This document shows positions 32,820 through 42,424 of a stretch of 64,000 nt of DNA, piece by piece (the first letter of the stretch is position 1; each line of letters opens with the position of its first letter). The notes beneath the pieces were generated by a model that was not told where the DNA came from, did not search any database, and saw nothing but the letters and a program-made list of their open reading frames with translations. Source of the stretch: Pantoea ananatis LMG 2665 (GTDB taxonomy: Bacteria > Pseudomonadota > Gammaproteobacteria > Enterobacterales > Enterobacteriaceae). The stretch is from the NCBI RefSeq assembly GCF_000710035.2, contig NZ_JMJJ01000004.1:1178001-1242000 (forward strand). The letters run 5' to 3'. The translations under genes were made by a program, and so were the position numbers.

Positions 32820-33065
32820 TCAATGACACTGAGCAGCGCATGATTGCACGCAAAGCTGCGCCTGGGTACTACAGGCACCGGAATTACGCGTATTACAATG
32901 AGATTGCTCAACATAACAGCGAGTCTGACAGCTGGAGAGATCACATTTTGCGGCGATGGGCATCAGTTGAGGAAGCGGCGCGCGCGCCGGAAAGCTGTGT
33001 GCGGGTTGTGCCAGTGCGCTGCTGGCCGTCAGGCAGGACAGCAGCAAAGCAAAAAGACATTTCAT
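32820..33065 (-). CDS. Small secreted cysteine-rich protein
   Basis: 81 residues. Signal peptide MKCLFALLLSCLTASSALA with a normal cleavage site, then a Pro-rich spacer and a C-terminal half with eight Cys (KCDLSSCQTRC, then HC, AC, LC, SC, QC) in about 42 residues, enough for four disulfides. ATG with CTGGAGA upstream. I do not recognise the family. It lies between the beta-lactamase and the glycosyltransferase genes on the same strand with 200-base gaps. The 224-base stretch to ampC holds no recognisable gene. Confidence 0.7.
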   Translation of the reverse strand: MKCLFALLLSCLTASSALAQPAHSFPARAPLPQLMPIAAKCDLSSCQTRCYVEQSHCNTRNSGACSTQAQLCVQSCAAQCH

Positions 33066-33133
33066 AACCGATCTCCAGAGATACGCGTCCGTTAAGTATG
33101 GTAACTCTGACGCGTAACGTCTGATAAATCTTG

Positions 33134-34315
33134 TTAAATTGAGAGCGCGGGCGGATGTTCAACACATTCCACAACGCCGCGACGATAAATATCGTTAAGT
33201 CGGACGCCGTACTGACGCGGGTCATGCTGCTGTTTAATGCGTAAAATTGACCCTTCTCCCTTTTCCGTCAGGCAGGCCGGGTGTGCCAGAATGTCCAGCA
33301 GGGTCGATTTTATGCCGTCGATCAGCGCCCGGCGCAGGCGATCTTTATCGGCTTCGCTGTTGACCTGATATTCACGATCGTCATTCAGCTCGCCGCCGAT
33401 CGTCCAGCCTGCACTGGCCGGGTTGATTTCCGGCAGAGCACGCACATTACTGGTTAACACCGGACAGCCGCTCGCCTGCATCTCCAGCACGGAAAACCCG
33501 TAGGTTTCCTGCCAGGTCGGTAACAAACCGAGGTCACTGTTCTGGAACAGTTTCAGGAGTGCCGAGTTTGCCATCTGCGCATGATGGGTGACGAAGCTCA
33601 GGCGGGAGATACGATCCTGGATATTCCGGTAAAAAGCCTCGTCGTCCTGGAATTTACGGTGTGCCACGTTATGACGCTTAGTCAAATCGCCGATAAGCTG
33701 CACGTCAAGCTGGGATGCATCGATCTGACCCGCTTCGACAAGCTCACTCAGCGCCAGCACAATTTCGGCCCCGCCCTTGCGATAAAACTCATTGCCGACA
33801 AAGACCAGACGGATTTTGTCGCTGTGACATGCGCTTTTCTGCGGGGTAAACAGCGTTTGTGGCGGATGCATCACCAGCGTTTTAGCCCGAATTTTTGCCG
33901 CCACATCCGGTTTAAACAGCTTCATCTGGATGTGCAGCGTCGCCTCTGAAATAGCAATCAGACCGAAACAGTTATCTTTCAGCAAATAAGGGATCAGCTG
34001 TTTCAGCTCTGGATTGTCGTGTTTGGCCACGCCTGCTACCGGCAGAACGCGCGGCAGCTCGGTTTCAAACGTCGCGACCCAGTTCATTTGCGTTATTGCC
34101 ACTTCATTGAACAGATGGAGTATGTCGGGCTTCTGCCCCATTGCAAACGGGACAGGTAAGAAGACGAAACGTTTATTTTTTTTCAGTAAACGCGTACGCA
34201 GCGGATTGAGGAAATAGAAAACGTTACGTTTTTTCAGGTTAATGTAGTCGTTTTCCGGATTGACCAAAATATTGCGCTGCTCCGGATAGTGATTATTACT
34301 TATGCCGATTTTCAT
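33134..34315 (-). CDS. Glycosyltransferase family 4-like protein
   Basis: 393 residues. The C-terminal GT-B nucleotide-sugar domain is clear: IRLVFVGNEFYRKGGAEIVLAL near 168, LLPTWQETYGFSVLEMQASGCPVL near 268 with the E-x7-E motif, and LLDILAHP. The N-terminal domain begins MKIGISNNHYPEQRN with no signal peptide. It transfers a sugar in the cytosol to an unknown acceptor; there are no other capsule or LPS genes nearby. Probably single gene, facing away from hpxO. Confidence 0.85.
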   Translation of the reverse strand: MKIGISNNHYPEQRNILVNPENDYINLKKRNVFYFLNPLRTRLLKKNKRFVFLPVPFAMGQKPDILHLFNEVAITQMNWVATFETELPRVLPVAGVAKHDNPELKQLIPYLLKDNCFGLIAISEATLHIQMKLFKPDVAAKIRAKTLVMHPPQTLFTPQKSACHSDKIRLVFVGNEFYRKGGAEIVLALSELVEAGQIDASQLDVQLIGDLTKRHNVAHRKFQDDEAFYRNIQDRISRLSFVTHHAQMANSALLKLFQNSDLGLLPTWQETYGFSVLEMQASGCPVLTSNVRALPEINPASAGWTIGGELNDDREYQVNSEADKDRLRRALIDGIKSTLLDILAHPACLTEKGEGSILRIKQQHDPRQYGVRLNDIYRRGVVECVEHPPALSI

Positions 34316-34346
34316 GAAGGGTTCCGAAGTCGTAGTGAGTGCGAAC

Positions 34347-34360
34347 GTGATCTATATCAC
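34347..34360. promoter_or_regulatory. CRP-like site between the glycosyltransferase and hpxO
   Basis: GTGA-TCTATA-TCAC, a symmetric core of the CRP consensus with C and G in place of the outer T and A. It lies about 32 bases upstream of the glycosyltransferase start and 215 bases upstream of hpxO. Confidence 0.45.
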
Positions 34361-34574
34361 GCTGAATATGAAACAGATCATAGGTAACATCTTAAAAACA
34401 TGTGATTACTGTGGTTTACAGATTTCTCTGCACCCGACAGGTGCAGCCTGTTGCACAGCGACCGTGCATCTGCGCCATTTTCACCCTTCATGCCCCCATT
34501 CAGACGCGCACTCCGCGCGTCGCGCTTCTGGTACAAAAGTTGCAAATAACTGATATGTGCACAGGAGATAACAT

Positions 34575-35732
34575 ATGAAAGCGATCGTCATTGGTGGCGG
34601 GATGGGTGGCATGACCGCCGCGCTGGCTCTGGAACAGGCAGGTTTCGACACTGAGGTTTTTGAGGCGGTCAAAACGATACGTCCCGTGGGTGCGGCCATT
34701 TCCGTCTGGCCTAACGGGGTGAAATGCCTTAATGCATTGGGACTGAGAGAAAAAGTGCGCGCCCTGGGCGGCAACATGGCCTATATGGCCTATAAAGAGG
34801 CCTTTTCGGGTGAAACCCTCACCCGTTTCAGCCTTTCCCCCCTGGTGCAGCAGGTGGGCGAGTTTCCCTATCCCATTGCCCGCGCCGAGCTTCAGGCCAT
34901 GCTGCTGGATGCTTACGGCCGCCATCGGGTGAATTTTGGCAAGCGTATCGTGCAGGTGGAGCAATATGCCAGCGGCGTGATCGCGACCTTCGAAGATAAC
35001 AGTCAGGCCCAGGGTGACTTTCTGGTTGCGGCCGATGGAACGCATTCGGTTATTCGTGATTACGTACTGGGGGAAAAACTGCCCCGTCGCTACGCAGGCT
35101 ATGTGAACTGGAACGGCCTGGTCAGCGTTGATGAGTCCATCGCGCCTGCCGATCAATGGACAACCTTTGTGGGCGAGGGTAAACGCGTCTCTCTCATGCC
35201 GGTCAGCGGCAACCGCTTCTACTTCTTTTTCGATGTGCCGCTGCCCGCCGGGCTGGAGCAGGATCGATCAACGATGCGGCACGATTTGCAGCACTACTTC
35301 AGCGGCTGGTCTGAACCGGTTCAGAAGCTCATCGCGGCAATTGATGTGGAAACCACTAACCGCGTGGAGATTCACGACATCGAGCCTTTTCACCGCTTTG
35401 TAAAAGGCCGGGTGGTCTTACTGGGCGACGCAGCACACAGCACCACGCCGGATATTGGTCAGGGCGGTTGCGCGGCAATGGAAGACGGGATTGTACTGGC
35501 CTCGGCATTGTCTGCACATTCGCTTGGCATTGAGGATGCGCTGTTACGTTACCAGATGCGCCGCGTTGAACGCGTTAAGGATCTGGTGTTGAAAGCGCGT
35601 AAACGCTGCGACATCACGCATGCTAAAGATCCCCATCTGACATCGGCATGGTATCAGTCGCTGAAAACGGAAACGGGTGAACGGGTGCTGGCGGGACTGT
35701 GCGAAACCATTGAAGGTGGACCGCTGGGATAG
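34575..35732 (+). CDS. hpxO: FAD-dependent urate hydroxylase HpxO
   Basis: 385 residues matching Klebsiella HpxO as remembered. It is an aromatic-hydroxylase-type flavoprotein converting urate to 5-hydroxyisourate with NADH and O2. GxGxxG motif GGGMGGMTAALALEQAGF near residues 7-24, then RPVGAAISVWPNGVKCL, the DG motif in VAADGTHSVIRD near 153-163, and GD motif in VVLLGDAAHSTTPDIGQGGC near 281-300. ATG with AGGAGA upstream. The following steps (HIU hydrolase, OHCU decarboxylase) are not in this window. Functionally linked with guaD-xdhABC nearby but separated by dcp. Confidence 0.92.
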   Translation: MKAIVIGGGMGGMTAALALEQAGFDTEVFEAVKTIRPVGAAISVWPNGVKCLNALGLREKVRALGGNMAYMAYKEAFSGETLTRFSLSPLVQQVGEFPYPIARAELQAMLLDAYGRHRVNFGKRIVQVEQYASGVIATFEDNSQAQGDFLVAADGTHSVIRDYVLGEKLPRRYAGYVNWNGLVSVDESIAPADQWTTFVGEGKRVSLMPVSGNRFYFFFDVPLPAGLEQDRSTMRHDLQHYFSGWSEPVQKLIAAIDVETTNRVEIHDIEPFHRFVKGRVVLLGDAAHSTTPDIGQGGCAAMEDGIVLASALSAHSLGIEDALLRYQMRRVERVKDLVLKARKRCDITHAKDPHLTSAWYQSLKTETGERVLAGLCETIEGGPLG

Positions 35733-35736
35733 TCAA

Positions 35737-35759
35737 AAAGGGCGGTATCACCGCCCTTT
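35737..35759. terminator. Bidirectional terminator between hpxO and dcp
   Basis: AAAGGGCGGT (35737-35746) pairs with ACCGCCCTTT (35750-35759) over a three-base loop, with A/T runs on both sides, between the two convergent stops. Confidence 0.88.
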
Positions 35760-35762
35760 CGC

Positions 35763-37805
35763 TTATTCGGCTAAGCCGCGATTTTTTAGCATCGGCTCCA
35801 GTTGAGGCGCTCCGCCGCGCCAGGACTCATACAACGCTTTAAGATCGCTGCTGTTGCCACGCGACAGGATTTTTTGCCGAAAGATGTCGCCATTTTCCCG
35901 GGTTAATCCGCCGTGTTCGACAAACCACTGGTAGCCATCGTCGGCCAGCATCTGGGTCCAGATATAGGCATAATAGCCGGCAGAATACCCCCCGCCCCAG
36001 ATATGCTGAAAATAGCTGGAACGGTAGCGCGGTGGAACTGCGGCCAGATCAATATCATCGCTGCGTAAAGCCTGCTGTTCGAACGCGTCGACCGACTGCA
36101 CCGGGGTTTTCCCCTCCAGGCTATGCCAGTGGAGATCCAGTAACGCGGCCGCCAGCAGCTCGGTCATCTCATAACCTTTATTGAACTTGCCTGCTCTGAT
36201 GATTTTTTCATGCAGCGCCGCTGGCATGGCCTCCCCGGTCTGATAATGACGGGCGAAATGACGAAACACCTGTGGCTCACTGGCCCAGTGCTCGTTGATC
36301 TGCGATGGAAACTCAACAAAATCACGTGGCGTTTCCGTGCCGGAGAGGCTGGGATAGCGCTGGCTGGCAAACAAGCCATGCAACGTATGGCCAAACTCAT
36401 GGAACAGCGTAATTACGTCATCCCAGCTCAGCAGTGCAGGCTCGCCGTTGGCGGGTTTGGTGTAATTACAGACGTTGTAAATCACCGGTTTCTCGTCCAG
36501 CAGCGTGGACTGGTTAACAAAGTTGCTCATCCATGCGCCGCCGCCTTTGCTGTCGCGCTTGAAAAAATCGGTATAGAACAGCGCCATTCCGCTGCCGTCG
36601 GTATCAAAGATTTCGTACACCTGGACATCGGGGTGATAAACCGGCAGGTCGTGACGTTGGGTAAACTGGATGCCATAAAGTTGAGTCGCGGCCCAGAATA
36701 CGCCCTTTTCCAGCACGCTGTTCAGTTCGAAATAGGGTTTAATCTGGCTTTCATCGAGATCGTACTGCGCCCGCCGAACCTGCTCCGCGTAAAAGTTCCA
36801 GTCCCACGCGCCAAGGGTAAAATTCCCCTGCTGGCTGTCGATGGTTTGCTGAATGGCCGCGGCTTCCCGCTCGGCCCGCGCACGGGCCGCAGGAACGATA
36901 TTGCGCATAAACGCAAAGGCGGCATCGGGGGTTTTCGCCATCTGATCCTGTAGCTGCCAGGCGGCAAAGCTGGCAAACCCTAACAGCTTCGCCTGCTCTG
37001 CCCGCACCTGTGCCAGGCGCAGCACTAACGCTCGCGTGTCGTTGTCATCGTTTTTCTCACTGCGCGTCATGGCGGCCTGGAACAGCGCCTGGCGCGTCGG
37101 GCGATCTTCCAGAGACTGCAGTGCAGGCTGCTGCGTGGTGTTTTGCAGCACCAGCAGCCAGGCATTCTCCAGGCCTCGTGCCGCCGCCGCCGCTTGAGCA
37201 ACGGCCAGATCAGACGGGCTCAGCCCCGCTAACTGCTGCACGTCATTGACCACTAAACCGCCCGCCTTGGTTGCAGCAAGCAGCTTATTAGTAAACTGCG
37301 TACTCAGTCGTGCAGCCTCCTGATTCAGCGCCTTTAACTGCTGCTTCTGTGTTTCCGGCAGGTTGGCACCCGCCAGTTGAAAGCGCTGCCACAGCACCTC
37401 GACCAGGCGTTTCGATTCAGCATCAAGCGAGTTGCGCTGCAAATAGACCTGGTCGATGCGTGAAAACAGCGGCCGGTTCAACATTATTTCGTCGTTAAGC
37501 GCGGTGAGCTGTGGCGCAATATCCTCGTCAACCTGCTGTAAATAGGGGCTGGTGTGGGCGGAGGTCATGGCATTGAACACCAGGCTCACACGGGTCAACA
37601 GTTGACCGCTTTTTTCCAGGGCCTCGCAGGTATTCAAAAAGGTTGCCGCTTCCGGATTGGTGGCGATGGCCAGGACTTCCTGGCGCTTTTCTTCCATTCC
37701 GGCCTGAAGCGCGGGCAGAAAGTCGGTTTCCTGAATCTGATCAAAAGGTGGCGTGTGATAAGGCAAGCTGCTGACGTTAAAAAAAGGATTTTGACGGGCG
37801 TTCAT
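35763..37805 (-). CDS. dcp: Peptidyl-dipeptidase Dcp (M3 zinc peptidase)
   Basis: 680 residues, as for E. coli Dcp. Zinc motif HEFGHTLHG near residue 470 with the third ligand Glu about 28 residues later (FVEFPSQINEHW). The long helical N-terminal region and PPRYRSSYFQHIWGGGYSAGYYAYIW near 605 are characteristic. It removes dipeptides from the C-terminus of oligopeptides in the cytoplasm. ATG with AGGAGC upstream. It lies 48 bases after xdhC on the same strand. In E. coli dcp is next to ydfG; here the purine operon lies between them. Confidence 0.95.
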   Translation of the reverse strand: MNARQNPFFNVSSLPYHTPPFDQIQETDFLPALQAGMEEKRQEVLAIATNPEAATFLNTCEALEKSGQLLTRVSLVFNAMTSAHTSPYLQQVDEDIAPQLTALNDEIMLNRPLFSRIDQVYLQRNSLDAESKRLVEVLWQRFQLAGANLPETQKQQLKALNQEAARLSTQFTNKLLAATKAGGLVVNDVQQLAGLSPSDLAVAQAAAAARGLENAWLLVLQNTTQQPALQSLEDRPTRQALFQAAMTRSEKNDDNDTRALVLRLAQVRAEQAKLLGFASFAAWQLQDQMAKTPDAAFAFMRNIVPAARARAEREAAAIQQTIDSQQGNFTLGAWDWNFYAEQVRRAQYDLDESQIKPYFELNSVLEKGVFWAATQLYGIQFTQRHDLPVYHPDVQVYEIFDTDGSGMALFYTDFFKRDSKGGGAWMSNFVNQSTLLDEKPVIYNVCNYTKPANGEPALLSWDDVITLFHEFGHTLHGLFASQRYPSLSGTETPRDFVEFPSQINEHWASEPQVFRHFARHYQTGEAMPAALHEKIIRAGKFNKGYEMTELLAAALLDLHWHSLEGKTPVQSVDAFEQQALRSDDIDLAAVPPRYRSSYFQHIWGGGYSAGYYAYIWTQMLADDGYQWFVEHGGLTRENGDIFRQKILSRGNSSDLKALYESWRGGAPQLEPMLKNRGLAE

Positions 37806-37853
37806 AGGCGCTCCTGGTGAACAACACAGAGTCTCATAGTGGCAGGTTGCCTC

Positions 37854-38642
37854 TTACAGAACAACCTGACCGCGTTGTTGCTGATACACCGCAATGATTT
37901 CCCCGGCAATCGCAACGGCGATTTCGGCAGGCAGTTTCCCTTTTACATCGGGCAGGCCCATGGGGCAGCGTAATCGCGCCAGCCGGTCTTCGGCAATGCC
38001 TTTGCCTTCCAGCCGGTAGCGAAAACGCTGACTTTTCGTTTGCGAACCGATCACGCCCACGTAGCGGAAATCACCGCGCCGCAGAATAGCCTCACACAGC
38101 GCAAGATCCAGCGGATGATGGTGCGTCATCACAATATAATAGCTCCCCGCCGCCGCCGCGGCCACGCAGTCCAGGGGATCGTCGGGCTGTTGCACGCTGA
38201 CGCCGGGTGGCACAGAGGCAAACTGATTGTCCCGACCGTCAATCCAGTTAACGTGACAGGGTAACGTAGACAGCAGGCTGACCAGCGCCTGACCGATGTG
38301 GCCCGCGCCAAAAACCAGGATTTCCGGCTGCGCCTGCATCAACGGTTCAAACAGAATGGTGGTCATCCCGCCGCAGCACTGGCCTAACCGGGCGCCCAGG
38401 CTGTAGTCTTCGGTATGAGGACGACGCTCTCCACTTTCCAACAGCGCGCGCGCCTGCGCAATGCACTGAAACTCAAGATGGCCGCCACCGATGGTCAGAA
38501 AACTTTCGTTGGCCGTCACCACCATCTTCGCGCCACCGTCACGCGGGACTGAACCCCGATCGCGCAACACGGTGACCAGCACGCAGTGTTGCCGCTTCTG
38601 GCGCAGGTCGTGCAAAATCGCTATCCAGTCATGATAAATCAT
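37854..38642 (-). CDS. xdhC: Xanthine dehydrogenase maturation factor XdhC
   Basis: 262 residues. The N-terminal XdhC/CoxI domain includes RGSVPRDGGAKMVV and IGGGHLEFQCI, and the C-terminal Rossmann domain has ILVFGAGHIGQALVSLL near 109 and YVGVIGSQTKSQRFR near 195. It binds and inserts the sulfurated molybdenum cofactor into XdhB without remaining in the enzyme. The start overlaps the xdhB stop by 14 bases. Last gene of guaD-xdhA-xdhB-xdhC. Confidence 0.93.
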   Translation of the reverse strand: MIYHDWIAILHDLRQKRQHCVLVTVLRDRGSVPRDGGAKMVVTANESFLTIGGGHLEFQCIAQARALLESGERRPHTEDYSLGARLGQCCGGMTTILFEPLMQAQPEILVFGAGHIGQALVSLLSTLPCHVNWIDGRDNQFASVPPGVSVQQPDDPLDCVAAAAAGSYYIVMTHHHPLDLALCEAILRRGDFRYVGVIGSQTKSQRFRYRLEGKGIAEDRLARLRCPMGLPDVKGKLPAEIAVAIAGEIIAVYQQQRGQVVL

Positions 38643-40995
38643 GGGTGCCTCCCGCCATGCGCTGGACGCCCCAGAATACTCGCTCCGGCGTAGCGGGCGC
38701 GTCCAGCGCGGGATGCAGACGATAGTCGGCGACGCTGGCTACCGCATCCTGTAACGCACACCAGGCGGCTATCCCCAGCATAAACGGCGGTTCACCCACG
38801 GCTTTGGAATGGAACACCGTGTCCTGCGGATTTTTGCGGTTTTCCACCAGCGTAACCCGCATATCGGCCGGTACGTCAGCGATCGCCGGGATTTTGTAGC
38901 TGGCGGGGCCGTCGGTCATCAACTGGCCCTTGTCATTCCAGACCAGTTCTTCACAGGTCAGCCAGCCCAGCCCCTGGACAAAGCCGCCCTCTACCTGGCC
39001 AATATCGATGGCCGGATTCAGCGACGCGCCCACGTCGTGTAGAATATCCGCACGCAGCAGCCGGTATTCGCCCGTCAGCGTGTCCACAATGACTTCACAA
39101 CAGGCCGCGCCATAGGCGAAGTAGTAAAAAGGTTCGCCGCGACCGGCCTGACGGTCGTAATGGATGCCGGGGACGCGATAATAGCCCGTCGCCGATAGCG
39201 GTACCTGATTCAGCCAGGCAAGCTGCGCGACCTGGGCGAAGGTGTAATAGTGCTCGGCAGCCCGAACGATACCGTTACTGAACATCACCGCCTCTGGCCC
39301 GCATCCGTGCAGCGTACACAGCATGGTCGTCATGCGCTCACGCAATATCTCGGCGGCATTTTGTGCCGCTTTGCCGTTGAGATCTGTGCCACTGGACGCC
39401 GCCGTGGGCGAAGTGTTAGGGACTTTCCCGGTATCGGTGGCGGTGATCTGAATACGATCGACCTCGATTTGCAGCACCTGCGCCACAATCTGCGCCACCT
39501 TGGTGTTAAGCCCCTGGCCCATTTCCGTTCCGCCGTGGTTGAGCTGCACCGTGCCGTCGGTGTAGATCAGAATCAGCGCCCCGGCCTGATTGAGGAAGCT
39601 GGAGGTAAATGAAATGCCAAATTTAACCGGCGTCAGCGCCAGTCCACGTTTCAGTACGGGACTGCTGGCATTGAAGGCTGCGATCGCCGCGCGGCGCGCA
39701 TCATAGTCACTGCTGGTTTGCAGTTGCGCCGTAATCTCATCCAGCAGGTTGTCTTTTACCTGCTGATGGTAATGGGTGATATTGCGTTCGTTCTTGCCGT
39801 AGTAGTTGCGTTTTCGCAGCGTAAGCGGATCCAGACCGCGCTCGCGGGCGATGTGATCCATAATCTGCTCAATCGCCACCATGCCCTGCGGCCCGCCAAA
39901 GCCGCGAAAAGCGGTATTTGACGCGGTATTGGTGCGACAGCGGTAGCCGGTGATGCGCGCATCACCCAGATAGTAGGCGTTATCGGCATGAAACATGGCC
40001 CGATCCACTATCGATCCGCTCAGATCGAGCGAGTAGCCGCAGTTACCGGCAAGATCGATTTTTACCCCACACAATCGGCCATCGTCTTCAACGCCCACAT
40101 CATAGCGGACATAAAAAGGATGTCGCTTGCCGGTTATCCGCATGTCATCGCGTCGGGCCAGGCGCATTTTAACCGCCCGGCCGGTCAGGCCTGCCGCGAC
40201 GGCGCACAGGCAGGCCACGCCCGCCGCCTGGGTTTCTTTACCGCCAAAACCGCCACCCATTCGGCGCATATCAATCGTGACCTTGTTCATGCTGATGCCC
40301 ATGACCTCTGCCACCAGCTTTTGGACCTCCGTGGGGTTTTGCGTGGAGCAGAACACCTGCAGCGCGTCGTCCTCACCCGGGATCACCATGGCCGTCTGGG
40401 TTTCCAGATAGAAGTGTTCCTGCCCGCCAATATGAAACGCGCCCTGTATGCGGTGCGGCGCACGGGCCAGCGCCGCCTCGACGTCGCCGCGCTGGTGGAT
40501 ATGGGGCTCCTGCACAAAACTGCCCTGCAGCAGAGCCTGTTCTACATCCAGCAGCGCGGGCAATACCTCATACTCGATCACCGCCGCCATCGCGCCCTGT
40601 CGGGCCGCATCCGGCGAGTCGGCCAGCACGGCAATAATAATTTGCCCAACATATTCGACGCAGTCCTGAGCCAGCAGCGGGTCGCCGGGCTGCAGCGGGC
40701 CGACATCGTTGACGCCGGGCACGTCCTGCCAGGTGAGGACGCGGACGACACCGGGAACGTCGTAGCACGGCTGGACATCAACGTGAGTGATACGGGCATG
40801 GGCATGATCGCTCAGGCGAGGACAGAGATGCAGCAGACCGGGCTGCTCCGCTTTGTCATCGATATATATCGCCTCGCCGGACACGTGTTTATCGGCGCTT
40901 TCATGCTTATTGCTGCGCCCCACGCCGCTGCTGATGTCGCGTGCATGAGCAATGGGTAATGCTGAATCGGGCAGAGCCGGACGATTATGGGACAT
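38629..40995 (-). CDS. xdhB: Xanthine dehydrogenase molybdopterin subunit XdhB
   Basis: 788 residues of the xanthine oxidase large-subunit family. Motifs include SSGVGRSNKHESADKHVSGEA (in part) at the start, QEHFYLETQTAM near 192, MGGGFGGKETQAA near 249, AFRGFGGPQGM near 360, and the Glu of the active site in KAVGEPPFMLGIAAW near 728. It holds the Mo cofactor where hypoxanthine and xanthine are hydroxylated to urate. Its start overlaps the xdhA stop by 11 bases; expression is coupled. Confidence 0.95.
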   Translation of the reverse strand: MSHNRPALPDSALPIAHARDISSGVGRSNKHESADKHVSGEAIYIDDKAEQPGLLHLCPRLSDHAHARITHVDVQPCYDVPGVVRVLTWQDVPGVNDVGPLQPGDPLLAQDCVEYVGQIIIAVLADSPDAARQGAMAAVIEYEVLPALLDVEQALLQGSFVQEPHIHQRGDVEAALARAPHRIQGAFHIGGQEHFYLETQTAMVIPGEDDALQVFCSTQNPTEVQKLVAEVMGISMNKVTIDMRRMGGGFGGKETQAAGVACLCAVAAGLTGRAVKMRLARRDDMRITGKRHPFYVRYDVGVEDDGRLCGVKIDLAGNCGYSLDLSGSIVDRAMFHADNAYYLGDARITGYRCRTNTASNTAFRGFGGPQGMVAIEQIMDHIARERGLDPLTLRKRNYYGKNERNITHYHQQVKDNLLDEITAQLQTSSDYDARRAAIAAFNASSPVLKRGLALTPVKFGISFTSSFLNQAGALILIYTDGTVQLNHGGTEMGQGLNTKVAQIVAQVLQIEVDRIQITATDTGKVPNTSPTAASSGTDLNGKAAQNAAEILRERMTTMLCTLHGCGPEAVMFSNGIVRAAEHYYTFAQVAQLAWLNQVPLSATGYYRVPGIHYDRQAGRGEPFYYFAYGAACCEVIVDTLTGEYRLLRADILHDVGASLNPAIDIGQVEGGFVQGLGWLTCEELVWNDKGQLMTDGPASYKIPAIADVPADMRVTLVENRKNPQDTVFHSKAVGEPPFMLGIAAWCALQDAVASVADYRLHPALDAPATPERVFWGVQRMAGGTHDLS

Positions 40996-42424
40996 AGCGG
41001 CTTACCTCAGTCAGGGACAATCCGTTGAGACGGTAAAAGTAACGGCGCAGCAGGTTGCTCGCCACCTGCAGGCGATAGCCGGCGCTGGCGCGAAAGTCGC
41101 TGAGCGGCTCAAAGGTCTCTTCCAGCGCCTGACAGGCCGTGGCTATCGTTTGTGCGGTTAAGGCCGATCCAATCATGGCCTGCTCACAGCCTGTGGCGCG
41201 CACCGGCGTTGCCGCCATCCCGCCAAAGGCAATGTGTGCCGCTGTCACAATGCCGTTATCGGTTTGGATATTGAAAGCGGCAAACACGGCTGAAATGTCG
41301 TCATCCAGCCGTTTCGAGACCTTCCAGGCAACAAAATCAGGTGACACCGTCACTTTTGGAATAATGATGGTATGGATAAACTCACCGGGTTGCAGCACGG
41401 TCTGCCGGTAGCCGGTAAAAAACGCGCTGAGTGGCAAAGTGCGTTGCGTGTCGCCCTTCTGCAGCAGCAGAGAGGCGTTTAATGCCAGCAGCGTTGGCGA
41501 TGCATCGCCAATCGGGGAAGCATTAGCAAGGTTACCGCCCAGTGTGCCAAGCTGGCGAATTTGCAGCGAGGCAAAACGCGTCAGCATCTCCGTTACTCCC
41601 GGAATGCGCGTCGCCATAAACGCTGCGATCTGGTCGAGCGAGGCGGCGGCACCTAAGTGATAGGATGCGTCGTCCTCATAACAGTGTTTCAGTGCATCCA
41701 CCTGCCCCAGCGCAATCATCACTGGAATGCCCTGGTAGCGTTGGGTAATCAGCAGGCTCAGGTCCGTGCCGCCCGCCAGTAACGCGGCATCGGGGTGCGC
41801 GACACAGAGTGCAGCGAGCTGCGCGACGGTGGTGGGAAGGTAACAGTGACGGCCTTTATCCTGAATTACCCGGACCTCCTGATTCTCCAGCGCGCGCAGG
41901 CGCTCAACCACGCCCTGCTCACAGCGATCAAAGCTGTCCGGCTGTGCCTGCGTCACCAACTGTTCGGCCGCCGCCATAATGGAACGATAACCGGTACAGC
42001 GACACAGGTTGCCGGCCAGCGCATGCTCTGCCTGCTGCCGGTCCCAGTCGCTGTGATTTTTTTGCAGACTGAACAATGACATCACAAAGCCCGGCGTGCA
42101 GAAGCCACACTGCGAGCCATGACAGTCCACCATCGCCTGCTGAGCCGGATGCAGGGTTTTCCCCTCACGTAAATCTTCGACGGTGATGAGCTGCCTGCCC
42201 TGTAATCCACTGACCAGCATCAGGCAGCTGTTAACGGTCTGATAGTGCAACCTGCCGTCCACCACGCTCCCCAGCGTGACGCTGCAGGCACCGCAGTCGC
42301 CGGACGCACAGCCCTCCTTGGTGCCACAGCGACGCTGATGCGTGCGCAGATAAGAGAGTACCGTCAGATTGGGATCGATACGTTCTTCTGTGACGAGCTG
42401 GTCGTTAAGCAGAAACTGAATCAT
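40985..42424 (-). CDS. xdhA: Xanthine dehydrogenase small subunit XdhA (2Fe-2S and FAD)
   Basis: 479 residues. Two 2Fe-2S cluster motifs: CGTKEGCASGDCGACSV near 34-50 and CGFCTPGFVMSLFS with CRCTGYRSI near 105-148. The FAD-binding domain follows (LLAGGTDLSLLI near 217, then LGGNLANASPIGDASP near 297). It passes electrons from the Mo site to NAD+. The ATG overlaps the guaD stop (ATGA), so the operon is translationally coupled throughout. The fusion of Fe-S and FAD domains in one subunit is the usual Rhodobacter/Pseudomonas-type layout. Confidence 0.95.
   Translation of the reverse strand: MIQFLLNDQLVTEERIDPNLTVLSYLRTHQRRCGTKEGCASGDCGACSVTLGSVVDGRLHYQTVNSCLMLVSGLQGRQLITVEDLREGKTLHPAQQAMVDCHGSQCGFCTPGFVMSLFSLQKNHSDWDRQQAEHALAGNLCRCTGYRSIMAAAEQLVTQAQPDSFDRCEQGVVERLRALENQEVRVIQDKGRHCYLPTTVAQLAALCVAHPDAALLAGGTDLSLLITQRYQGIPVMIALGQVDALKHCYEDDASYHLGAAASLDQIAAFMATRIPGVTEMLTRFASLQIRQLGTLGGNLANASPIGDASPTLLALNASLLLQKGDTQRTLPLSAFFTGYRQTVLQPGEFIHTIIIPKVTVSPDFVAWKVSKRLDDDISAVFAAFNIQTDNGIVTAAHIAFGGMAATPVRATGCEQAMIGSALTAQTIATACQALEETFEPLSDFRASAGYRLQVASNLLRRYFYRLNGLSLTEVSRYVP

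Noticed and set aside
34428..34446. CTGCACC-N5-GGTGCAG dyad between the glycosyltransferase and hpxO, resembling a lux box
   Set aside because: The spacing between the CTGCAC and GTGCAG halves is seven bases rather than four, so it does not fit the EsaR box; more likely a simple hairpin.
36210..36953. 247-codon plus-strand frame inside dcp, and similar long frames inside xdhB (39988-40959) and the deacetylase (3259-3903)
   Set aside because: All are antisense to genes with intact catalytic motifs and have no start signal or recognisable domain.
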